A DNA stretch of 6,560 bases from Candidatus Rokuibacteriota bacterium (GTDB lineage: Bacteria > JAUVQV01), in the NCBI GenBank assembly GCA_030597995.1, contig JAUVQV010000051.1, positions 1-6,560 on the forward strand, written 5' to 3'. A program made the translations under genes and the position numbers. This document shows, one piece after another, positions 1-4,771 of this stretch; the stretch's first letter is position 1, and the number at the start of each line of letters is the position of its first letter. The notes below the pieces were generated by a model. That model was given only the letters and a program-made list of their open reading frames with translations, was not told the origin of the DNA and searched no databases.

Positions 1-756
1 ATCATTGTGCAGTCCGTTCTTGACTACTGCAATGGGAAGACGGTCGTTAAGGTACAGCGCGATGGGTATCTGGAGGACGTTTCCATACCCAAGACGGGCG
101 TGGAGGTCATCAACAAGGCGATCACTGCCGCCGTTGAGGCCGGGGCACTATGGCTGGTGAGCGGGCCGGCCAGCGTGCTCGCGGAACCCATTCCCGCGGG
201 CGTTCTAACATCAAAGGCGATCCTTCGCCAGCCGCCGCTCATGATTGCCGCCGCCGAGATCCTGCCGGAAAACCTGCCCGACGCCTGGTCGGAGGGGCAA
301 GCCACGGCACTGTCCATCGCCACTGCGCTCTCGCAGAAGTTCGGCCAGACCATGCCGTGGAAGACGGTCAAGGACGTGATCACGACATCGATCAATGCCC
401 GCTTCACGGAACTGGTCGGCACGTCAGGTGAATGGCCCTGCGACTACCCGGCGGCCCAGTCGATCAAGCTGAAGGTCGCTTCTGCACCGTCCGGTCGCCC
501 GGGTGTGGGCGGTATCGGGCCCGCAACACCATCCAAGTGCCTCGTTGCCCACGCCGAGCTTGAACCATCTGAGATCCAGGACCTCGCAGATCTCATCCCG
601 AACCTCCTTGAGCTGAAGGCGAAATTCAACATACCTCTGAAGTTCCGGGTCTGGATTGAGCTGGGTGACGGCAAGGAAAGACCGTCGGAGGAAACGGCGA
701 AAGAGATCAATGAGCTCTTGAGCAAGATGAAAGAGGGCTTCAGACTGGAGAGTTGA
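1..756 (+). CDS. DUF499-type ATPase, C-terminal part (5' truncated by window edge)
   Basis: The frame is open to the left edge, so the Val/Met codon at position 7 is probably not the true start; about 251 residues are visible of a family usually around 1,000 residues long. The N-terminal AAA/P-loop part lies outside the window, so no Walker motifs can be seen. What is visible matches my memory of the C-terminal region of DUF499 proteins: a block with ALWLVSGPASVLAEPIPAG (about residues 47-65 from the GTG), then LPENLPDAW, then a PWKTVKDVI...ARF helix, and a final acidic segment with a VWIELGDG strand and a last amphipathic helix ending in FRLES. DUF499 ATPases occur beside a DUF1156 methyltransferase, DUF3780 proteins and a helicase in anti-phage clusters such as the Hma (helicase-methylase-ATPase) type. 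Defence function is inferred from the family, not shown here. Base composition is less GC-rich than the ATP synthase genes to the right. Family assignment is by motif recall, without a profile search. Confidence 0.68.
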   Translation: MIVQSVLDYCNGKTVVKVQRDGYLEDVSIPKTGVEVINKAITAAVEAGALWLVSGPASVLAEPIPAGVLTSKAILRQPPLMIAAAEILPENLPDAWSEGQATALSIATALSQKFGQTMPWKTVKDVITTSINARFTELVGTSGEWPCDYPAAQSIKLKVASAPSGRPGVGGIGPATPSKCLVAHAELEPSEIQDLADLIPNLLELKAKFNIPLKFRVWIELGDGKERPSEETAKEINELLSKMKEGFRLES

Positions 757-765
757 GGTCATTGA

Positions 766-855
766 ATGGCATCGATAATTAATACCGCTATGATACCTCA
801 GGAAGTAAGCGAGGTCATTCGTAGCCCAGCTGACACCACCCGGTCCAGGCGATAG
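766..855 (+). CDS. very short open frame after the DUF499 gene (possible leader peptide or gene remnant)
   Basis: An ATG 9 nt after the DUF499 stop codon opens a 29-codon frame, MASIINTAMIPQEVSEVIRS and nine more residues, ending at TAG. A GAGGT motif at 755-759 sits 6 nt before the ATG, which is a plausible ribosome binding site and is the only reason to list it. I do not recognise the peptide; it has no membrane segment or cysteine motif. It could be the 5' stub of a deleted downstream gene of the defence operon, or simply chance. No longer coding frame follows on the + strand before the convergent gene that ends at 931. Confidence 0.18.
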   Translation: MASIINTAMIPQEVSEVIRSPADTTRSRR

Positions 856-885
856 CAATACCCTACCCTGGGCAATGGCCGTGAC

Positions 886-906
886 GGCGGTGGACCGCCT
901 CATTTT
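886..906 (+). terminator. weak candidate intrinsic terminator for the DUF499 transcript
   Basis: GGCGG (886-890) and CCGCC (895-899) form a 5-bp GC stem with a TGGA loop, followed by TCATTTT. The stem and T tract are both short, so this is only a weak candidate. It lies in the convergent region between the + strand DUF499 gene and the - strand nucleotidyltransferase module, where a terminator is expected. Confidence 0.3.
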
Positions 907-930
907 CGGAAAAGGGAAAATCCTGCGATT

Positions 931-1128
931 TTAAAGGCGCCCCGTATCGGTCTTGCCGTGCAAGGTGAACCGCACATCGACCGGCCGCCGATCTGGATCG
1001 CGGAGAAGCCCCTCTATCTTTCCGGTGTCGACAAGGTATGTGAATGTGTGGGCGACCAGCTCATGAAAGACCGCGGGCGGTATGCGTTTTGCCGGCAGGT
1101 CAGGCACGATGAATTTCGGAAGCCTCAC
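931..1128 (-). CDS. small hypothetical protein, downstream partner of a nucleotidyltransferase
   Basis: This is a 65-residue protein beginning at a GTG (1128-1126) that overlaps the TGA of the upstream nucleotidyltransferase gene in a GTGA arrangement, so translation is almost certainly coupled. The N-terminus (MRLPKFIVPDLPAKRIPP) is proline-rich, followed by one predicted helix (FHELVAHTFTYLVDTGKIEG) and a basic C-terminal tail. No membrane segment, signal peptide or metal site is visible. I do not recognise a named family. Small proteins of this type are commonly seen next to AbiEii/DUF6036-like nucleotidyltransferases and may be the cognate antitoxin or toxin, but that role is inferred only from the overlap. 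A 6-bp AT-rich inverted repeat (917-932) spans its stop codon; it is too weak to call a terminator. Confidence 0.6.
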   Translation of the reverse strand: MRLPKFIVPDLPAKRIPPAVFHELVAHTFTYLVDTGKIEGLLRDPDRRPVDVRFTLHGKTDTGRL

Positions 1129-1652
1129 AGTTGGTCCCTCAGCTTCTGAAAAACTCCTTCAGGTCCATACCGTCTGCATAATTTTTCAAGCTCTTCTCCG
1201 GTCACCTGATTTGCGTTAGCGCGGAGAAGCTCAACGATATCGGCCAGATCTCTGGCCTCTCGCCTCGGGTTGTTTTTGACAGCGTGAAGTTTCAGGGCGA
1301 TAAGATGAACCAGGGTCGGGACATGGAAGAGATGTGAGCCGACAGGATAGTCCTGACTCTGCCTGAACATTTCTTCGAAGGTATCCTGGCCGACAACAAG
1401 GGCGTCGATATGCATGAGAGAGACGGACTCATGGCCGAATCGGATAAAGTTCTCGGTCTGGGCGCGTACCGAGTATCCGGCTTCGGCCAGATGTGAACCG
1501 AGCCCTTCCCGGTCGGACTCGGCAATGAGGCAGTCGACATCCAGCGTCTGTCGGAAAATTCCATAAAACGGAAGGGCATATCCTCCGACCAGCAGCAGCC
1601 GGAGAGGAGCGCGTTTTGCAATCTCGGCGAGTATTTCAAGGGTGGTCTTCAT
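1125..1652 (-). CDS. minimal nucleotidyltransferase (AbiEii / DUF6036-like)
   Basis: The 175-residue protein has the signature of DNA polymerase beta-fold minimal nucleotidyltransferases: a helix, then LLLVGGYAL (Gly23-Gly24), then TLDVDCLI with the paired metal-binding Asp38 and Asp40, and a third likely acidic ligand at Asp83 (HIDALV). The C-terminal half has a conserved Lys121 (LIALKLHA) and an R-E-A-R-D-L-A-D-I stretch (residues 131-139), as in AbiEii-type proteins. Enzymes of this fold in type IV-like toxin-antitoxin systems can transfer nucleotides to tRNA or proteins; substrate and toxicity here are unknown. The start is the only ATG before an in-frame stop at 1664-1662; it lacks a clear Shine-Dalgarno. 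A weak promoter-like pair (TTGCCC at 1710-1705, 17-bp gap, TACGCT at 1687-1682) lies just upstream, so this module may be transcribed independently of the one at 1761-2526. The nucleotidyltransferase fold is secure; the physiological role is not. Confidence 0.82.
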   Translation of the reverse strand: MKTTLEILAEIAKRAPLRLLLVGGYALPFYGIFRQTLDVDCLIAESDREGLGSHLAEAGYSVRAQTENFIRFGHESVSLMHIDALVVGQDTFEEMFRQSQDYPVGSHLFHVPTLVHLIALKLHAVKNNPRREARDLADIVELLRANANQVTGEELEKLCRRYGPEGVFQKLRDQL

Positions 1653-1760
1653 GCCGACTTTTCACAGTTGCCCGGAAGCATAGCGTAGGCGAAGATTGGG
1701 GACAGGGCAAGGGAATCTATGGGCCGATAGCCTATGTCTGTTGCGCGAGAACATTGCGGG

Positions 1761-2324
1761 CTAGGTGTTCAGACGCTTTTTTATCTGTTCCCAAATTTCT
1801 TGTACACCGAGTTCCCCGGCCCAACGAGAGATATAGCCCAGGTCCAATTCGTCCCCGCTGATTTTCATAATGCCTGTAATATCGCGAAGATGTTTTTCCG
1901 ATTTACCCTCATGGTAGTACTCCATTTTTTTGATGATCACGTCTTCGGGCGCTGCGAAGTCTGCCTGATATGATTCAGAAGGAGAAAGACGGCGAATTCT
2001 CTGAAACCGGCTGCGGTCAAAAGGGGTGTCCTTTCTTATCATCACGTCGACCTTCATTCCTGAAGCCGGATGGATGATATTGAATTGCCCCGGCTGGGCA
2101 ATGGCCTCTCTGATCATGCCCTCGCTGATGTAGAATTCATCGAATGGAAATAGCTCTATGAGGCTTTTGATGTGGCTCTCCTTGATCTCGGCCACAATGT
2201 CAATGTCGTTTGTCAACCTCGGCTCGCCATAGGCAATAGAAGCCAGGGCGCCAGTGACAAGGTACGGGACGTGAATCCTTTCAAAGACGCCGACCACAAT
2301 CTCAAGCAGCTCATACGGCCCCAT
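1761..2324 (-). CDS. second nucleotidyltransferase (AbiEii / DUF6036-like)
   Basis: This 187-residue protein carries the same fold as its neighbour but a clearly different sequence: YLVTGALAS (Thr24-Gly25), then RLTNDIDIV with Asp40 and Asp42 as the metal-binding pair, and Asp93 in KVDVMI as the third acidic residue. The C-terminal half contains DVIIKKMEYYHEGKSEKHLRD, with Lys132/Lys133 and Arg147-Asp148 at the positions conserved in AbiEii-like enzymes. All expected catalytic residues are present, so it is probably active. It starts at an ATG (2324) that overlaps the end of the small upstream gene by 14 nt, indicating a two-gene translationally coupled operon. Proteins of this group are often annotated only as nucleotidyltransferase or hypothetical. 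A toxin-antitoxin or defence role is an inference from gene pairing and from the DUF499 gene nearby. Confidence 0.82.
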   Translation of the reverse strand: MGPYELLEIVVGVFERIHVPYLVTGALASIAYGEPRLTNDIDIVAEIKESHIKSLIELFPFDEFYISEGMIREAIAQPGQFNIIHPASGMKVDVMIRKDTPFDRSRFQRIRRLSPSESYQADFAAPEDVIIKKMEYYHEGKSEKHLRDITGIMKISGDELDLGYISRWAGELGVQEIWEQIKKRLNT

Positions 2325-2526
2325 GCGACATCCTTCTGGCTACCTCGCGGCAAATAGTGCTCTCATCCCACTCCGGATGAGACTTGGCCAGATGATTCAT
2401 CAGCATTTTTCTTACTGACTCCCACATATCGAAGGCGATCTTGAGCCGTTCTCCCGGAGTTTTCAATCGAAGGATCTCCGCCACGGCGTCGTCCAGTACT
2501 TCGATCTGTCCCTTGTCGAGCCTCAT
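2311..2526 (-). CDS. small helical protein, upstream partner of the second nucleotidyltransferase
   Basis: The protein is 71 residues from the chosen ATG at 2526. That ATG has GGAG a few nt upstream, whereas the in-frame ATG at 2538 and the far-upstream TTG at 2655 lack a good ribosome binding site and would add a low-complexity, probably untranslated extension. The core reads LKTPGERLKIAFDMW, then SHPEWDEST, then EVARRMSHGAV at the C-terminus. I have seen the pattern 'KTPxERLxIAFxxW ... HPxWxExxIxxEVARRxSHG' repeatedly as a short protein encoded immediately before a nucleotidyltransferase in many bacterial phyla. It has no established function that I know of. It is all-helical, with no membrane segment, and overlaps the next gene by 14 nt. 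It is best viewed as the partner (likely antitoxin-like or regulatory) of that enzyme. Confidence 0.75.
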   Translation of the reverse strand: MRLDKGQIEVLDDAVAEILRLKTPGERLKIAFDMWESVRKMLMNHLAKSHPEWDESTICREVARRMSHGAV

Positions 2527-2742
2527 GCGCTTCTCCATTTTTGCACGGCCGCGTTTTTCCAATTCATCCGCCGGCTCTATCCTTCCAAGGCTGTGGCTGG
2601 ACTCAGAACCGAAAGCGAAGCCGGGTCCGTCAACAGGGATTGAATCGGGGCTCAAAAGCCGCTCGCAACTTACTACTTATGCACAAACAAGAGGAAAAAT
2701 CAAATGCCTTTTATTGCAGATTTGCAGGAGAGTTGTAGATTC

Positions 2743-2802
2743 GTGACCGGGGAGCGTCACTGGTGACCTGGGGGCGTCACTGGTGACCCGCAGGCGTCAT
2801 TG
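2743..2802. repeat. three 20-bp tandem repeats of GTGACC...GCGTCACTG
   Basis: Three units start at 2743, 2763 and 2783, with the pattern GTGACC-N5-GGCGTCACTG (the first unit has AGCGTCAC, the third has GCGTCATTG), and a fourth partial unit (GTGGAGGC) follows. Each unit begins with GTGAC and ends close to GTCAC, so neighbouring units also form near-palindromes (GTCAC-TG-GTGAC). Such arrays can be binding sites for a dimeric protein. Multiple roughly 20-bp repeats are also typical of the ends of IS21-family insertion sequences, where they bind the transposase. No transposase gene remains next to them here. The repeat itself is directly visible; its origin is inference. Confidence 0.85.
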
Positions 2803-2910
2803 GTGGAGGCTTTCTCCCCCGGTGCCCGTTGCCCACCTGGAAGAGGGCTTGACTCGTGGGATCACCCCTCGTTATGGGATCTCTATAAGGATGACTGCGG
2901 GTTGGGAAGG

Positions 2911-2947
2911 AAAAAGCCCCGCCGGGGCGTGACCGGCCCGGCGGGAC
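2911..2947 (-). terminator. intrinsic terminator of the hemL-atpZIBE operon
   Basis: On the - strand a perfect 9-bp stem, CCCGCCGGG (2945-2937) with CCCGGCGGG (2926-2918), has a 10-nt loop and is followed by GCTTTTT. It begins 19 nt after the atpE stop codon. There is no T tract on the + strand, so it acts in one direction only. It shows that the F0 transcript ends after atpE and that no F1 genes follow. Confidence 0.9.
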
Positions 2948-2965
2948 TTGCTGGATTCTGTGGTC

Positions 2966-3301
2966 TTACAGCTTGAGGTAGAGAAGGAAAGATACCAGAA
3001 AGCTGTAGATGACCAGGGACTCGATAAACGCCAACCCGAGAATCATGGGGGTGAGGAGCTTGCCCGCGGCGCCCGGGTTCCGGGCGATACCTTCCAGGGC
3101 AGCGGCCGCGGCTCTGGCTTGGCCGAGAGAGCCTCCGAAGGCGGCCAGACCGAGGCCGAGGCCGGAGCCGATCGCAACCGCGAACATCATCATGTGACGG
3201 GAGGAGTCGCCTTCCCCGGCAGCCTCGGCGGCCCGGGCCAGCGCCGGAAGGAGTGCCACGAGGCAGAAGGCGTACAGGCCGGCAAAGTGGAATTTTCTCA
3301 T
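2966..3301 (-). CDS. atpE: F0F1 ATP synthase subunit c (rotor ring) with N-terminal signal-like extension
   Basis: The 111-residue protein forms the membrane rotor ring that carries the coupling ion. Residues 1-24 look like a cleavable signal peptide (hydrophobic core, then A-R-A before Ala25), followed by a short acidic linker and the usual two-helix hairpin: helix 1 about 38-67 and helix 2 about 84-109, joined by the conserved polar loop ARNP (73-76; R-Q/N-P in the family). The ion-binding carboxylate is Glu94 in FIESLVIY. Gln61, aligned with Gln32 of Ilyobacter tartaricus by counting back from the loop, together with Glu94, Ser95 and Tyr99, matches most of the Na+-binding signature; the Thr after Glu-Ser is Leu here. 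Canonical c subunits are about 75-90 residues, and the extra length is the N-terminal extension, which occurs in some deltaproteobacterial homologues. The ATG has an excellent Shine-Dalgarno. It is the last gene of the operon. Confidence 0.95.
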   Translation of the reverse strand: MRKFHFAGLYAFCLVALLPALARAAEAAGEGDSSRHMMMFAVAIGSGLGLGLAAFGGSLGQARAAAAALEGIARNPGAAGKLLTPMILGLAFIESLVIYSFLVSFLLYLKL

Positions 3302-3307
3302 TCAGTT

Positions 3308-3316
3308 ACCTCCTTT
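3308..3316 (-). promoter_or_regulatory. near-perfect ribosome binding site of atpE
   Basis: AAAGGAGGT on the - strand lies 6 nt before the atpE ATG, the strongest Shine-Dalgarno in the window. Subunit c is needed in about 8-17 copies per enzyme against one copy of subunit a, so a strong site here, after weaker sites upstream in the operon, fits differential translation. It also fixes the atpE start and so supports the signal-like extension being translated. Confidence 0.85.
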
Positions 3317-3355
3317 CGAGTTTCTTGCAGTACTTCATCGGTAATGGACCATCTT

Positions 3356-4108
3356 TTAGTGAGCTTCGGCAACAGCTCCCGAGATATAGCTCATAGTGAG
3401 AAGGACAAAGACCAAGGTCTGGATACAAGCCACGAAGATCCCGAACACGACAATCAGGATTGGAATAAGGGGGGCAATGGGCGAGAAGACCCAGAGGAGG
3501 AAGTGCGAGCCCAGGATGGCCTTGGTCAGACCGACCATCAGGAAAACGAACAGCGAAAATACCATGTGGTCGCCGAACATGTTTCCGAAAAGCCGGATGG
3601 AAAGGGAGAGGGGCCGCGCTAGGTGGCTGATGATCTCAATCGGTATCATCAGCGGAGCCAGCCACCAGACCGGGCCGGCGAAGTGTTTGAGATATTTTAT
3701 CCCGTGCATCTTCACGCCGTAGTAGTGGGTGGCGAAGAAGACGACCAGGGCGCAGGCGGCGGTGGTGTTGACGTTGTCGGTGGGCGGAGCGAACCCCGGA
3801 ATGAGACCGAAGAGGTTGGAAAAGAGGATGTACATGGCCAGCGCGCTGACCAGATAGAGGAATTTCGGGGTGTGGTGTCCCAGGATGTCCTCGGTGAGCT
3901 TGTAGATGGATTCATAGAGGAGTTCGAAAAAGGTCACCAGGTTCAGGCGCGGGGAGGGGGTGAGGTCGAGGTCGGGACGGCGTAGTTTCCGGGAGGCCAA
4001 AAGTATCACGATACACAGGATGCCGACCACCAGGATGGTGTGCGCGACGTGGACCGGCAGGTGGCGGAGACCGGGGATAATCGAGACCCATTCGAAGCTA
4101 TGCAGCAT
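3356..4108 (-). CDS. atpB: F0F1 ATP synthase subunit a
   Basis: The 250-residue polytopic membrane protein provides the two ion half-channels beside the c-ring. The essential stator arginine is Arg172 in RPLSLSIRLFGNMFGDH (residues 165-181), the family hallmark, preceded by IPIEIISHLARP with Glu158 and His162 on the same membrane segment. The last helix ends in IQTLVFVLLTMSYISGA with Gln230 at the position of the conserved Gln252 of E. coli. About five to six hydrophobic helices are visible, the first at about residues 20-38. Length is typical. The ATG at 4108 overlaps the end of atpI by 11 nt and has GAGGGA upstream. A 54-nt gap separates it from atpE. Nothing is truncated or missing. Confidence 0.96.
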   Translation of the reverse strand: MLHSFEWVSIIPGLRHLPVHVAHTILVVGILCIVILLASRKLRRPDLDLTPSPRLNLVTFFELLYESIYKLTEDILGHHTPKFLYLVSALAMYILFSNLFGLIPGFAPPTDNVNTTAACALVVFFATHYYGVKMHGIKYLKHFAGPVWWLAPLMIPIEIISHLARPLSLSIRLFGNMFGDHMVFSLFVFLMVGLTKAILGSHFLLWVFSPIAPLIPILIVVFGIFVACIQTLVFVLLTMSYISGAVAEAH

Positions 4109-4490
4109 TGTTGGTTCCCTCTTTGAAGTGACGGTGCGAGAGAGCCGCCTCCCAGCAGATGGCCAGAATAATTACCGAGACCCCGGCCATGATCGCGAAG
4201 ACATTGGTAAGGTCGTACTTGAGGGCCAGGACTATGACCAGGGCGGTGAAGACGTATTTGAGAAAGTATATGGCAAACACCAGTTTGGAGAGACGGGTCC
4301 GGGAACCGGAAAGAATCCGGCCGGCGAAATTCTTCAGCCACTTGAAATTCAATATGGCCAGGAGGGCACCCAGGGCCACTCCGCTCACGATGGCGAGGGA
4401 GAAAAAGGGAAGACTGAGAATCAGGAAGGCGCCGGTTAAGATCCAGCTTTTGCGCTCCACGCTTTCAATTCTGATGCCGGTTGTTTCCAT
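4098..4490 (-). CDS. atpI: ATP synthase accessory protein I (AtpI, ATP-synt_I family)
   Basis: This small 130-residue integral membrane protein has four hydrophobic segments at about 16-32, 34-49, 70-90 and 97-115, and the family-like GALLAILNFKWL motif (41-52) between the second and third. Members sit at the head of F0 operons, are not part of the finished enzyme, and are thought to assist assembly of the c-ring or to work with AtpZ in Mg2+/Ca2+ supply. The ATG at 4490 has GAGGG 4 nt upstream and follows the atpZ stop after 10 nt; the gene overlaps atpB by 11 nt. The sequence of this family is poorly conserved, so the call rests on topology, motif and position together, which agree well. Confidence 0.87.
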   Translation of the reverse strand: METTGIRIESVERKSWILTGAFLILSLPFFSLAIVSGVALGALLAILNFKWLKNFAGRILSGSRTRLSKLVFAIYFLKYVFTALVIVLALKYDLTNVFAIMAGVSVIILAICWEAALSHRHFKEGTNNAA

Positions 4491-4500
4491 ATACCCTCAA

Positions 4501-4770
4501 TTAGAGCCTGTCTTCGCCGCCTTCGTCCTCCCACTCCTTTTCCCGGAGCAGCCGGAAGATGCTCCGGAATCCCGCCGCAATTCCGAAGAGCATGAACACC
4601 ACCAAGAGCCAGGGCTTCGTTCCTAATAGCCGATCCAGGTACCACCCGATCAGGATGCCGATGGCGGCGGCCGCGCCGATCTCGAGCCCGAAAGTGCTGA
4701 ACCGGAGATACTTGATGAGGTTCTTTTTCCCGGGACTGCTCTTCGGGGTTGCCGGCTGCTCGGTCTTCAC
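4501..4770 (-). CDS. atpZ: ATP synthase accessory protein AtpZ (ATPase_gene1 family)
   Basis: The 89-residue protein has a basic, proline-containing N-terminus (1-24), two membrane helices (about 25-45 and 54-73) joined by the short turn DRLLGTKP, and an acidic C-terminal tail. The pattern G-I-L-I-G-W-Y-L-D-R-L-L-G-T-K-P and a second helix with GIAAG are characteristic of the AtpZ/ATPase_gene1 family, which with AtpI is proposed to assist F0 assembly or carry divalent cations. Translation starts at a GTG (4770) separated from the hemL stop codon by a single nucleotide. No strong Shine-Dalgarno is seen, so expression probably depends on translational coupling to hemL. Confidence 0.88.
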   Translation of the reverse strand: MKTEQPATPKSSPGKKNLIKYLRFSTFGLEIGAAAAIGILIGWYLDRLLGTKPWLLVVFMLFGIAAGFRSIFRLLREKEWEDEGGEDRL

Positions 4771-4771
4771 C

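Larger units (their letters stand above)
2656..2965. other. non-coding region between the accessory segment and the ATP synthase operon
   Basis: No convincing gene is seen on either strand. From left to right it holds a weak promoter-like pair on the - strand (TTGATT at 2703-2698, 16-bp gap, CATAAG at 2681-2676) that could drive the small protein/nucleotidyltransferase operon, then the 20-bp tandem repeats at 2743-2802, an unassigned stretch at 2809-2910, and the terminator of the atp operon. This is the junction where lower-GC accessory DNA meets the GC-rich housekeeping genes. No integrase, tRNA gene or attachment site is visible in it. Confidence 0.5.

Noticed and set aside
755..819. A 9-bp direct repeat GAGGTCATT (755-763 and 811-819) as a possible target-site duplication
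   Set aside because: The 47 bp between the copies has no inverted ends and no transposon features; a 9-bp match at this distance may be chance.
424..903. A 159-codon open frame on the - strand opposite the end of the DUF499 gene
   Set aside because: It overlaps a coding region with family-like sequence, has no good start signal, and the part in the intergenic region has no recognised similarity.
2527..2655. A 43-residue N-terminal extension of the small protein, starting at a TTG
   Set aside because: The TTG has no good ribosome binding site, the extension is low-complexity, and the ATG at 2526 has GGAG at proper spacing and gives a length typical of the family.
2948..3622. A 224-codon open frame on the + strand opposite atpE and atpB
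   Set aside because: Low-complexity, highly charged translation, antisense to two well-conserved ATP synthase genes and crossing the gap between them.
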